From the NCBI GenBank assembly GCA_951230915.1, contig OX579635.1, positions 30,442,001-30,506,000 of the forward strand: a stretch of 64,000 bases of DNA, read 5' to 3'. Each line of letters opens with the position of its first letter. Positions within the stretch are counted from its first letter, which is position 1. The notes under the pieces are model-generated. The model was not told the DNA's origin, did no database searches, and saw nothing but the letters and a program-made list of their open reading frames with translations. Shown here piece by piece: positions 12,590-25,000 of the stretch. This stretch comes from Antitrichia curtipendula (taxonomy: Eukaryota > Streptophyta > Bryopsida > Hypnales > Leucodontaceae). The position numbers and the translations under genes were made by a program.

Positions 12590-15500
12590 GTAAGGTAGTT
12601 GAATTCACAATTTTGAAAGCTTGATTTCTTGAAATTTTCTTAACTTCTTTAAATGGAATTGGCATCTAACCCAAGTTGTTTCATTTTTTTCAGACCTTCA
12701 TAGAATTAGTAATGGATTTTGAAGTTGGGATCACATAGGGCACTAGCCCTTAAGCACTCCAATGTCCAATTTCTAGATGATGAACAAATTCATTTTTTTC
12801 TTTCATTCTTGTTGTTGTTGAAAGTCATCCTAATTTGTGGAGATACTTTATGAAGTTCTTGTCTTATCTACCAATTGGATTAGGTGTTACTAGAGTACAT
12901 ATTTTTCTAAAACTATAAATGTGGAAGTTTGTCAAGTGGTTGACTAAACCAAATTTGCATTGACTGTAGTTTGAAATTGGATTAACAAAAATGAGGTCAT
13001 AAACGTAAAGAGTACAAAAATTCCCAGAAATCACCATGCCAAGAGAATTTCTTTTCAAATCCATTCCAACAGTTTTCTCTCCAAAAATGATAATATTTTA
13101 CTTGTATAATTGAATTTCAAAAGAATTTTGAAATTTTCCTTTTCAAATTCATAAAATAAATATTGGGGATAGCATTGGTGAATCTAATCGTACGGATGGA
13201 TTCTAAAACTCAAAATCTACAACTTTCTTTTGTATATCAATTCCAAAATATTCTTCTAAACAATACTTTATAATGTTGTTTTTCAAATTGTCAATTTTGG
13301 AAAAGACTCTAGACATTTAGAGGCTAAAAGCATCCACTCTTTGATATATTCATTGTTAGTACCTATATATTAGATATCACCTTTAGAATTTAGTTGCTTT
13401 ATAGATCTCCTCGTCTCACCCCTTTTAAGGCCCTCATTTTGAACATATGTAATTAATGCAATTGTCCATGTCTTTGCAATGAAACAAATGAGTTATCCTT
13501 TAATGTAGAGTTTAAGTAATGGTGACTCATCTATTATTGGACCCTCATTTTAAACACTTATAATCATGAAATTAAAGTTTTCTTCTATGTCTTTGAATTT
13601 TAATAAAATTTAAAAATAGAAAGCAAATGTCAAATTTTAATTTCTCAAAGTAATTCAGTTAGTATGAGTCAATGGAATAACAAAAAAATTGAAATTTTTG
13701 TAAATTTGTAAAGCATATAAAAATAGATATTTACAATATTTTAGATAAAATCAATATGTATCGTTTTACATTGTTTTCATATTGTCATATATTGTGTGAT
13801 TATCATCCAATTTTTCTCTAAATTTCATACAAATATTATCACTAATTAGATCACATTGATCTAATATCAATTCAATTAGTGAGGAGGGAGCTTGCACTAA
13901 TTATTAAATTGATTCAAGCAACAACATTTGAAAAGCTAAAAGCTTTTTATCCTAAGTTTCAATTTGACATTACAAAAAGAAGAACCAAAATTGCAATGTG
14001 GGATGAAGGCAATTCAATATTAATATTTTGAATGCAAATATAAATTTTCATCCCCAAAAATGCAAAGTTGAGTAAGATTTGAATACATTCAAAGTTGTAG
14101 GCATAAGAAGAAAAACGAACTTATATTTACAAAATGACTTGAATTTATGGAATTTTTTATTTATTTTTCATTGTTTTTGCACAAAAAAACTAAAATATAT
14201 ACAATATTTTGATAAAAGTCTTTGACTACTAAAATAAATTTCAATCTGTTGATTATGAATAAAAACAATTAATAGTAAGTACAAATGCTTGATTTGTGTA
14301 CACACAATAAAAATACATGATTGGCCTTCATTGAAGAGTTGGAAAAAATAAAGGAAATTCCACAAAATTGTGTTTGTTTTGTCTCAGCGTCAAATGATTC
14401 ATTTGAACATCAAAATTATCTTTGCCTATGCACTGTCCAAAGGAGGCCTTAGGTTATACCAACTCATGAAATGAAAAAAACATCTACAATTTTGTAAACC
14501 TAAATCAATGTAATACAATTTAGTAAAGAATTTTATGGCAATACTCAACTACTTAATGTAACTAAATTTCATTGCAAACACTTTAACAATTATAGCTTGC
14601 TACCTAGAAATATTTTAGTAATTTCCAAATTGATTATTTATTACTCACAAGTGTAAAAATAAATTAGTAGTTTTCAATAAATAATCCATCTTATAATGGA
14701 ATTGGGCTTCTTTTGGGGGGGAGGATCTTGTTGTATGTATTTTTTGGGGGGGGATTACTTAAGCAACTCCGAGCATAAAAAATTGCTCTTTAAATAGGCT
14801 CAAGTTAGTATTTATTTATAAAATTTAAAAATAAAATTTAAAAAAAACTTAAGTATTATCTAATTTCTAAGATGATTTTACAATAGACAAGTGTGCCATG
14901 TACCATTGCCACAACCAAAATAAAAGAAAAAATAATTTTATAATTTTTAAAAATAAAATATAATTCAAAAATCCATAACTTTCACATAGTACATGCAAAC
15001 ACTATGAAACAAAGCCTTTACACCTCTCTTTGCAGAGAGCTTTCCAATGCTACTAAGAACATGACTAAAAAAAGCAATGTCTATGAGATTTCATCATAAC
15101 AAATAAACAAACAAAATAAACAACCTAACTTAAGGGATGGATAAATTGTTCTTTATTACTTTAAAATGTGTATATATATTTTACGTCAATCTTTACCTTA
15201 AATTTGATTGTTTCTTTTTTTCTTTTGTACATAAATAAAAGATACTGAATTTTATTGTTTTTATAAATTAAAAAATTAAAAAAATATTTTTACTTTTGTT
15301 TTGGCTTTAACTCTATAAGGACATCACATGGTAAATTATTTATATAAAACGCATTGATTATATATTTATATCCAATTTTTATGTTAACTTTTAGCTTTAT
15401 GTTACAAAGCTTGTGATGAGCATAAACCAGTCCAAATAAATTGTATCAAAATCTTCTAAACCTTAAATGAACCTATTTGTTTTGTTTTGTTTTATTTTTT

Positions 15501-15906
15501 TGTTTGTTACAATGAAATCTGAAGAATCATGCATCCCTCACTTGCGTTCTTGGTACTATAGGATAGCTTTCTATAAAGAGGGGAGTACAAGTTTTGTTTT
15601 GTAATGTTTGGACCTATGGTGTGAAAAATGTTGAATTAAATTTTTTTGTTAATTAAAAAATTAAAAAATTACTTTTATTGATATTAAGGCTATGGTAGTG
15701 ACACAAGGCACATTAATAATAAATTATTAATATTAACAAGTTTAAATTGAATGAGATCTTTATTTCAAATTTTTATAGATGTATGTACATAAATATAAAA
15801 ATAGATATAAAAATATGTTTGTTTTTTTATTTTTTTTATTTTTTTTATTTTTTTATTTTAATTTTAATAAAAAGCAAATGCCACCAAAAAAAATGAGAAG
15901 TACTTG
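12590..15906. other. AT-rich gene-free stretch
   Basis: No reading frame with recognisable similarity is present. The sequence is rich in A/T runs with poly-G interruptions near 14715-14755. It is probably decayed transposon sequence; I could not define borders. Confidence 0.5.
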
Positions 15907-16365
15907 CACTACACTAAAGATGATATTTAGTGTCTTGTACACTAAATACGAAGGCATACACTAAAAGCCAATTACCCTATGAAAGTAAGTAACATTAAAT
16001 GTCAATTCAAACACTAAATGTGAACCAGAGTTGTCATATCAGACGGAATATCACTGTTCATGGACAGAATCGGACCGATTAGGGCTAGGCGGCTGCAAAC
16101 TTCAGAGCCTTGTAACTTTTGCAAAAATTCTTCAAATCAAGAAAATGAGATGTTTTTCGGCATCTACAGTTTTTGTAGATGCCGAAAAACATCTCATTTT
16201 CCTGATTTGAAGAATTTTTGCAAAAGTTACAAGGCTCTGAAGTTTGCAGCCGGCACATTCAAGTCTAACACTAATTGTGGACAAGTTCAGATTTAGTGTT
16301 GTACCTAGTAGGGGGGTAAAAACACTAAATGTCACTCAACACTAAATATCATCTTTAGTGTAGTA
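15907..16365. mobile_element. CACTA-like MITE with terminal inverted repeats
   Basis: The left end CACTACACTAAAGATGATA (continuing TTTAGTGT) is mirrored at the right end by ATCTTTAGTGTAGTA (16351-16365), preceded by ACACTAAATATC. The terminal repeats are about 25 bp and the motif CACTAAAT recurs subterminally. The start CACTA is that of En/Spm-type elements; the right end has A where the final G of TAGTG is expected, so it is slightly degenerate. No 3 bp duplication is clear. The core is the hairpin annotated separately. Confidence 0.65.
16091..16251. repeat. Near-perfect 78 bp inverted repeat with 5 nt loop
   Basis: The left arm 16091-16168, starting GGCTGCAAACTTCAGAGCC, is complementary to the right arm 16174-16251, ending GGCTCTGAAGTTTGCAGCC. 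I find one mismatch (AATCAAG against CTGATT). A transcript would fold into one long uninterrupted stem. Such a structure inside a MITE is a typical source of small RNAs; activity is not shown by the sequence. Confidence 0.85.
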
Positions 16366-18310
16366 GTCCCAAAAGAATTATATATTATCTAAAACATGTA
16401 TTGGTAGATTCTTATAGCAAACATTTTAAAACCTATTGTGAAAGCATAAAAAATAAAGTGTCTCTTTCGTTTCACTAATAAGGTTTAGAAACTAGTATAC
16501 TTTGATATCATCTTAGAGTTTCCAAATTCTACCTTCAAAGAATAATTCCTTAAAAAACAGTTAAGAAAAGCTCTAAAAAAATCCATATAATCGTACAAGT
16601 AATGAAAATGGCTCTAATCAACTTTTATCAAAAGATAAAAATGTTCTAACACAAGTTCAAGCTACAAATGAACATGCATCAAAATATGTTTTGGAAAAAC
16701 AACAACTCTACATCAATGAGCTCAATTTGAAGTAATTGCTTGATAGTGAAATCACCACCTCTATAATCTATATAGATGAATCCATTATAATCCCTATATC
16801 CACCACAATCTCTAAAACAATTGAAATTCCAATATCCAAATCAAATGTTGAAGTGTTTACAAAGCAAAATAGAAAAATTAGTGCTATTGTAGACTTAAAA
16901 CATTTTAGGAAAATAGCATTTTTAGAAAATTAGCCACTTAGGGACCCTTTAGTTGAGCAAAAGTTAGAAATAAAGTGCTTTTTAAAGCAAAAATTGCCTA
17001 TAAGTGTAAATAGGGCTATTTAATTAGGATGGACAAAAAAAATTAGTTTTTTAAAAAAACAACCAAAAAAACACGAAATTCAAATGGATGAATGGGGTGC
17101 AACCCATTTTGCATTCATTCAAATCTTTGGAAATCCAAACTATAAATAGGGACAAAAATGTGAAATTATTTGGCAAAGTATGTAAGATCCAATTCTTATT
17201 TTGAATATATATATATATTTTATACATGGTGCATTGTGAATTATACTTAGTATTTATTATTGTGAATGTTTGATGTTGTATTTGGAGGGAGAGATTGTTT
17301 GGTTGTGAGTGTGGAATGTTGGGATCTTGTGTTTATCTTTTGTTCCGTCCTCACCTGACGTTACTGAGCAGCATTCATTGAACAGTAAAACCCGACAGTG
17401 AATTTCAAGCCGCATTAAAATAATGTTGTCAGAAGAGGGAAGGACAGTAATTAAGTGAAAGTAAGGATTTTACTAGAAGTGCGACCTGCCTGTTCAGACT
17501 GGTATTCGGAAAAGTGATTTTTCTGTCAGTCACAATAGAAAGGGCGGCCAACTAAGGACGTGGCCGTCACACTTGCTTCTTGTTTTAACTTTGTCAAAAC
17601 GTCCTCTCAGCCGTTGGCGTTGTCGCTGCCGGAGGCTGTCATAGTCCTCGCACTGCTCCGTGGAAGTTGTTGAAGTTTTATTCAATTGTGATTGTTCCGT
17701 GGTGTTCTTCGTGTTGCTGCTAGCGAGCGTTCAGAATGCTATGTGTCCATGTCGACTAATTCACAAAGCGTGTAATTTCTTGAACATCGACTTCCGAGAA
17801 ACTGTAGTTGCGGATTTCTCAAGTTCTGTGCTTGCACAACATTTTTCGTACTGGCGGGATCATCTTCGTTTTCTCTAGTCCTTTGCGCTTCAACACCGCG
17901 TTACTGTGCTTTCCATGAGAAATCGTTCAGAAGCTGAATCAAGTAAGTGTGATGTACTTCTTTGTCACTATTTTGGCCACGGAAATATTTTGAATGTTGT
18001 TGTTGCTTTGTCAGAAACATGAGTTCCGATGCATTGTGATTAGGGTTCTGCCGTCACCGACTCTGTTTGTGTTTCCGTAGGGTTTTTGGAGCAGTACGTC
18101 TTCTTCTATTTTAATTGAGCATGATTTGTGTTTTGCTGTTTCGAATTTTGCGTACGCTTGAAAAGAGTTTGTCCTCTTGCTTCCGTCAGTGTTATACTAC
18201 ATTTTTCGCAATGAAATTGGATTGCATATGTCTGTGCATGCGATATCTGCTTCTTTGATGCAGTACAATATTCATACGCAGCTGATGTCTTATATTTTGA
18301 AATTTGTAAG
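16366..18310. other. Gene-free stretch, AT-rich then mixed, up to PIF element 1
   Basis: To about 17220 the sequence is AT-rich with (TA)n near 17205. From about 17340 the composition becomes mixed and the sequence probably belongs to the 5' part of PIF/Harbinger element 1. I could not identify its terminal inverted repeat. Small open frames here show no similarity. Confidence 0.4.
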
Positions 18311-18516
18311 ATGCCTTTTCTTCTTCTGATCACAGAGGCCATGGATCCCATGAACTGCCCAATAGATTTGGTAGCAATTGCATCGGCTATTCTCTTATTA
18401 CTATTGTGCACACAATCATCGTTACAAATGATAACAATGGAGGAATCAAACGATGACAGTATGTTCGAATTGGAAGAACTCTGTGAATCAAGTTACTCAT
18501 CTTCAATGGATGAACA

Positions 18517-19680
18517 TTGGTTTCGACTGCGTCGCTTCATTCAATTCGACTGTGCAGTCTTCTGCAGTTTCTGGGCGATGACTTAAGCTACTGGGTGAAA
18601 CCAAGAAGCACGACTTGGTTCTTAAAATTCCTTTTGGAGCAGTACGATGAAGATCGGTGGTTTCAACTATTCCGCATGACCAAAGCCTCTGTATTTCACT
18701 TGGCAGAATTACTGAAACCTACAATTCAGAAGAAAGACACTAGATACTGTTTGGCCATTCCTTCCGTGATCCAAGTAGCCTGTATTCTTTTCAAACTCAC
18801 TCAGGGTGCCAGTTTGCTTGTGTGCAGTGAGATGTTCGCTGTTGGTCGTAGCTCTATATCAATGCTACTTAAAGCCATAAATGTTGTTTTACGAGCTGAA
18901 ATTTCTTGGCCACGAGGGAACAAATTGAAGCAAGTGCAAGCTGGTTTCAAACGTCTCTACAGTATTCCTGGAGTTGTCGATGCCATTGATGGCACTCACG
19001 TAGCAATACTAAAGCTGAGAGTGGGAGCATCTGACTACTTCTACTTCAAATCAGGTGGCTTCACGATGAACTGTCAAGCTGTCGTTGACAGTGACAAGCA
19101 ATTTCTGGACTTGTTCCTTGGCATGCCCGGATCCACAAATGACTCACGCGTACTAAGGAGATCCACATTGTATCACAAAGGCAGTTGCAGCACTTTGTGG
19201 GATGCTGATATTTCTTTCAATGGTTTCAGTCCTTCTCTTCTAGGAGATGCGGGCTACCCTTACCTGTCCTGGTTGATGGTACTACATCACGAGCACGGTG
19301 GGCTGTCAATTGCTAATTCTTTGTTCAATCGAAAGCATAGATGCGGCAGAGGAGTTGTTGAGAACACTTTTGCTATTTTGAAACAAACTTTCCGGGAACT
19401 GCTTTACAAAACAAATTTTGATGTCACATTTGTCCCTGACGTTATTCTCACGTGTTGTATTCTACATAATATGCTACTGAAGCAGTCTAGTGACGATGTA
19501 GAATGTATGCTTAATGTCCTGCAATTGGAGGGATTCTCCGAGGAAACGAATGTTGCAGTATCAGAAGCTTCCGATGTGGCTGATATACTGCATAACGAGT
19601 ACCCTGTCCTCTCGGGATTCCAGAAACGTCTTGACCTTGGGCTCTACCTTGCAGTACAGAAAAGGCTGACATCAACTTGA
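18517..19680 (+). CDS. PIF/Harbinger transposase (HARBI1-like nuclease), element 1
   Basis: The 387-residue frame encodes a DDE endonuclease of the HARBI1 family, which cuts and pastes PIF/Harbinger elements with a Myb-like partner. Family motifs appear in order: DDLSYWVKPRSTTWF (~21-35), RWFQLFRMTKASVF, GVVDAIDGTHVAI (Asp158), LGMPGSTNDSRVLRRS, LLGDAGYPYLSWLM (Asp244), and VVENTFAILKQTFREL (Glu282). The catalytic DDE residues are intact. An upstream frame at 18343-18586 (MDPMNCPIDLVAIAS..., acidic) looks like the true N-terminus but lies in another frame. Either a small frameshift or a short intron near 18530-18570 joins them, so the start at 18517 is provisional. The gene is convergent with the Myb-like gene at 19882-21147, the usual two-gene arrangement. 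Confidence 0.88.
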   Translation: MVSTASLHSIRLCSLLQFLGDDLSYWVKPRSTTWFLKFLLEQYDEDRWFQLFRMTKASVFHLAELLKPTIQKKDTRYCLAIPSVIQVACILFKLTQGASLLVCSEMFAVGRSSISMLLKAINVVLRAEISWPRGNKLKQVQAGFKRLYSIPGVVDAIDGTHVAILKLRVGASDYFYFKSGGFTMNCQAVVDSDKQFLDLFLGMPGSTNDSRVLRRSTLYHKGSCSTLWDADISFNGFSPSLLGDAGYPYLSWLMVLHHEHGGLSIANSLFNRKHRCGRGVVENTFAILKQTFRELLYKTNFDVTFVPDVILTCCILHNMLLKQSSDDVECMLNVLQLEGFSEETNVAVSEASDVADILHNEYPVLSGFQKRLDLGLYLAVQKRLTST

Positions 19681-19881
19681 GAGAAGGTACGCACACAGTC
19701 CACGTAATTGAATTTTACATATTGCCTTTAGAGTTCCACAGTTTCTCTATTTTTGTTACACGAAATTTAGTAGGTCACTGCTCTTGTACGTATTGAATTA
19801 TGCAGATACTGAAGCAGGTGGAAAAAAAAAAAAAAAGACTAACATAACATGTAATATAATCTCACAAACTGCAATGTATGT

Positions 19882-21147
19882 TCATGCAGGTAACTGAAGA
19901 AACGGATAACCAATTCCAGTTTTGAAGGCACTGTAGTCTTCCATGTCACTGTCTAACAGTGTCCGACTGTCCGTTGTTTCTGTACATATGTCTTCTTCTT
20001 TTGAGGTAGTTTTTTCCGGCACATTCACCGGAAAGCATTGTACAGGCATGCTTTCTTGATGAATAGACGTAGACTGCTGCAGACCCGCGCTTAGAACGGC
20101 TGCAAGTATTGATAAGCATTGGACAACCTCTCCTAGCTTAAGTATTGACAATTTCGCATTTTCATTTGCTGCTTGTGCTAATTCTTGAAGTCTTCGGTCT
20201 TTGTCTTTCATATACTCCATTTGCTCTAAGAAAAGCTTCAACTGAATCTCCATTTTCGATCTCTCAATGTCTCAGCAGGACAAGTCCATTTCCTTCATTT
20301 CAGTCGCCATGGCTTCTCCTATTGCCTTTGTAGCTGCTGCGACCAGAGTGTGCCCTGTCAGTGACCTTCGACGAACAGCGGTGTTTCCTGGTCGCCGGAA
20401 GATGGTTCTCTCAGCGTTGACACTCGAACTTATCACTTGCGGTGTAACCCTTGCATGTACATTGCTCTTGACTCTCTGTGTTGTAGTGGAGGACGCTTCC
20501 TCATGGCGGTTCAGCAAGGGTGAAGTACATGGGAATTGCCGGGAACTGCTCACTGGTGAGAACGCGCTACTCGTATCCTCCGTTGTATTGATGCCGGTGG
20601 AAGCAATGTCCATTGGATCATCGAAGTCTTCATCACTATTTTTTTGCTCATCATTCACTTCGGCGTTCACTGTTTTGTGTTTGAAGTTACCATCCTCAGA
20701 CGACAATAAGTCCCTGGAATGTGGTGGATTCATGGTGGGCCGTAGCATGAACCACTCATGAATACCATAAAAAATTTCTTCCATGAATGTTTCCGGTAGA
20801 CCATGCACTCTCCTGTTAGGTGGGCTCATCATCCAGTAGTCATTAGAATTTGTTCCTGTTCTTGTAAAGTAATCAACAATTTTCTTGTAATCAGGGACCA
20901 ACTGGTTCCACTTACTTTTGCAAGCGGCAGCATCATACAAACAAGGAGAAAAACATGCTTTCATGACACTGATACTGATGCGGGCCCATTTGTTTGAATT
21001 AGGATTCATTAAATCCCTGGCATCTGCAGTGTCCTCCTCTTCTAGAAACAGGAGGCGTTTTGCAGCTATAAGTGCCATCACTTCATCAGTCTGCCAATTC
21101 ACTACAAATTCCGCGGCACTCTTATAACTCACTGACACTGCTAGCAT
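19882..21147 (-). pseudogene. Myb/SANT-like protein of PIF/Harbinger element 1, one in-frame stop
   Basis: The 5' part (21147-20272, 291 residues) begins with a Myb/SANT-like DNA-binding region: NWQTDEVMALIAAKRLLFL, KWARISISVM, ACKSKWNQLVPDYKKIVDYF. The second part (to 19882) is a predicted coiled coil: KLFLEQMEYMKDKDRRLQELAQAA. The two parts are in the same frame and separated only by a TGA at 20272-20274, with six more open codons before the next Met. The partner Myb-like protein normally takes the transposase into the nucleus and binds subterminal DNA. The single stop suggests recent inactivation or read-through; a sequencing error is also possible. Confidence 0.78.
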
Positions 21148-21492
21148 GCACAGGATGCAATGTAAAGTTACGTCAGATACTCACGTCGCTCTTGCATTAT
21201 AGACACTGTTGGCATGTAGGGCATGCACAACAAACTGACATCCAGCGCTCAAGTCGCTCCTGAACTGTAGACACGCTACATAATTGAAGAGCAAATTGTT
21301 GTGTTTCCATCAGTAGTTGCAATGAGTTCTGTTGATCTTGTGCACTTCCTTTTATTTCTAATGAAATACATCTTTTTGACAGCTGCATTTATCAATTAAA
21401 AATCTACATACGCAACTCTACTTCTCCACAAAAGAAGTGACGGCGTTCACCCTTAAAAAAGGAACTACAAGTAGCATTGATATCAGTGCTAT

Positions 21493-22081
21493 TTAACCCC
21501 TAAAGTCCCAAGGGTGTTTTCTGTCCAAAACCACTCAAACCTACCACTTCTATTGTATTCCCTTAAGGAAACCAGTTTTTAATTTGGAATTTGGAATTTA
21601 ACTGTAGGATTTTGTACTTAACTTGTATAAGATCATATAGTAAAAATTTCATCAAACTTCACTGTAAGGATTGGAAGATTTTAGCATTCAAAGTTGAACA
21701 AAAAGTTTTTTTTTTGAGAAGATGCTTAAACTGCCCGAAAAACTAAGATTGTCCATAACTTTCTCATCCCTAGACCAAATAGAATGAATCAAAGCTTCAC
21801 ATATAGGTAAAAACATAATATTTTAGAAAATAAATTCAAAAATAATTATTTTGACTTTTGTAATTTTTTTTGGGCTGCCCACCAATCTCCATTTCTTACT
21901 CATTATGCCATAACTTTTTCATCCGGCATCCAATTGAAACAAAAATTATATATCCACAAAGCTCTTGCAAAGCTACACAACCTCAACAAATCTCATAAAA
22001 ATTCACTTCAAATTGAGACAATAGGAACCTACCCGGACCCAAATTGTCCCCCGAGGGGACAAGCAGGGTTTTAGGTGTTAA
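21493..22081. mobile_element. TTAA-flanked MITE (piggyBac-like ends)
   Basis: The left end reads TTAA-CCCCTAAAGTCCCAAGGG. The right end read backwards is TTAA-CACCTAAAACCCTGC. TTAA on both sides and C-rich CCCTAAA-type ends are the hallmark of piggyBac-type insertion. The 580 bp interior is AT-rich and non-coding. The same left end occurs at 49879 inside the TPT1 gene. Confidence 0.6.
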
Positions 22082-25000
22082 TTGGCCCCCATGACCTCCC
22101 ATTAAGTAACACCAATAGTACAAGGGTGAAATCTACGTTTCCTGCACTTCGAGGTGCTACTTTATAACTCATGAAACATGCATCAGTACTTTAATGTTTT
22201 TTGCCACTTCCGGTAAGAGTACGTTCTTTGCCAACGCCACGTCTGCACCACATCTGCAGCCCTGTAGGATCGGCATTTCCGTACTTCCTTAGATCTGAAT
22301 GACCTCTCTTTTATGACTGTCGCAACGACCATTTCTTTGACTGGTAGCGCCAAGTGTAAATGCACCTTTTGGAGTGTATCGAACTGGAATTGCACTGCTG
22401 TAATCGAAGGAAGCTTGAACAGGGAGATTTGGAATCAATTTGACTGAAAAATCGTGAGGTAAGTTGGATCCTGGAAATCACAACAATCCCGATTGGGAGC
22501 TGTTGATCGGTAGGGGCGGCAAGCTTGAGGCTAATTGAGGCTGATTCAAGAGCTTTTGATTTTTTTTACGTGGGCGATCAAGAGACTGAGAGCAATGGGA
22601 GGCTAGTGCAATGAAGCTCAGGGGAATTGGCGAATTTTGATCGATAAGAAATTACCGAAGCAGCGTTTGATTTTTGGGCAAGCATTCGGCAGCACAGGCG
22701 CAAAGAGAGCGACTTCAAATTGACACCAGAGTGAGCCAAGTTTGCCAAATTTGTGAGCAATCAAGGTTCTCCATCATCAGATTGATAAGTCAAATCACAA
22801 ATTGGAGGTAGTTTGTACAGATTTTTGAAATTAGTATTCAGACACAAATTGCGGTCGTCTGCGCAGGAGCCACGGTGCCTCGCTAGTTACTTGATCAATT
22901 TTGGAATCTATTGGCATATCAGAATTTCACAATTTTTTTACGTTTGTTAGATTGAGTGATTATAATGTTTGTACAAGACTGAATTGGGTCGAATTAATGC
23001 GAAATTTGTGGTCAAAATTCCAAGCAGAGGACGCTACAATTGCAGGCTGGTGGAAGCCGTGAACTTTGAATTGCGAAAACTTTTGATTGATAAGGGCATC
23101 CCCACGGCTCACTCGCCAGACAAGGGCGCCAAGGGGGGCTGTAGCCTGGCCTTCTTTCTTGGACATCGCGTGTGGTGCCACTTTGCCCCACGCTAGGACG
23201 GAGAATAGGGACGCTAAAGAATTTTTTGGTGGCTAGCACGGCCACCAAAAAATCCTCTCCGCCAAGTCAGGGCCGACAGTGACGTCCTTCTGGCTTCCTC
23301 TGCGGTACTTCATGGCTACCTTCTTCATTTTGTACTCAACAGCAAGTAATGAACCTGCTGAATTGAGTAGCATTACAAGATCCTCTATTAGGGCAGCTGC
23401 TGCAGTGAAGTGCTTGATGACTTTATAATGGGAGAATGCAAAGTTCTTGCTGATTGAGTGAATGTGGAGTTTGAAGCGAAGTTTTCAAACAAGAGATTTG
23501 GAGTAAGAGAGGTACCAAAGACATCTGAATTTTTTTCTCTTCCAGTGTTATGGATGGACTTCTTCATTATTTGTTCTCTAATTCCTTGGTTCTGATGATA
23601 GTAAAATTGGCAGTGAGCTAGGAGTCTTTCAGGAGAGTTGCAGTTTATTTTAAATTGAACGGACCATCCCTCTATCTAAGTTAATGAAGAACCTGAAGCT
23701 TTCTCAAGTAGTCAAATATTGATCCATTACACATTATGTTAATGATGGCTGGAGTTTTCTGTGAAGTTGTAATTGCATAAACGAGCAACTGTTGTTGTGA
23801 ACAATACATTGAATAAACATTGAAGTTGAGGATATTATAATTTTCAAAATTTGGTGTTTTCCACATTGTTTTTTATAAGACGAGTCTGAGCATCACTAAT
23901 GTCATTCTCCAGAAGAATGTTAATGGATTTCCTATTCAAATTTTTGTGTACAGGTGTCCATTGGACATCTTCATTATACCTGGTTCTATGGTCTTAGGAA
24001 AGAGCCTAAAATACACTAAAACTCGATTATGAACTGATAGTAGCCCCTAAATTCGTGAGGCACTAAATTTTGGTCTCAACAATACTTTGAAGAAATACAA
24101 AATTACAAAGTTGCTATTTTTTGTAGTTTATATGTCTTTTTAAATCTTCTTGAAGTCCAGTTTGAGCATTGACAATCCATTTTTTTAAATGATTGAATAT
24201 GATTGTTCTATTAAAGATTTTGTACAAGAGTATTCACTACAACCTTGACCTCCCTTAGTGTTTAGGGGTCTTGGAAATGAGCCTACAGTGTAATAGATTT
24301 TGGAGAAAGAATCACATTAAAAATTCATTTCAAAATATTGTATAGTACATTGTGAGAAGCCACAAATTGATTGGGGTTATGCATGTTAGTCCGCTAATCT
24401 CATTTCTCTTGTTGATCAACCTTTTTACATTTGACCTTTTTATGAAAAGAGGATTAAAATACTTCAAATGAATTTCATGTTTTTAAAACCCTCACAATCA
24501 AACCTTCCAACCTCTCAATCCATAAATGATTTTGTTGTGTTTTCTTTTCCTATATGATAGCTAACTTGTCAACTTTCAATTTGTACGCGTACAAAAGAAT
24601 AAATTGATACAACTTATCAAAATGTTGCCTTCTTGTTCAATTCATAGCAAATGCCTAAAGGCCTTGGGCATATAGGTTTCAGAAATTCAATTGAGAAGAT
24701 TCTAGAGTTCATTTTCACAAGCCCTATACCGATTACAATTGAACACTATGTGCCTGAAAAGCTTGTAATTTTTTGGTGACCAATATTTTTCTTCACATGT
24801 AACAAGAGAATTGAAAGATTTGGAAATAGTAGAAGAATTTTAACATCCTCATGATCCAACTTCATAATCTTCCAATTTATAACAGATACTGAAGCCTCTT
24901 TCTTTTCCCATGTGATGTCATACATGTCCTGTTCAAATTCTCATGGTTACAATTACCAAAAAATAAATCAAATCCTAAAAAAGTGTTCTCTTCTTCTCCT

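Noticed and set aside
15779..15964. 61-residue frame with poly-Phe
   Set aside because: It comes from a poly-T tract and overlaps the CACTA-like MITE.
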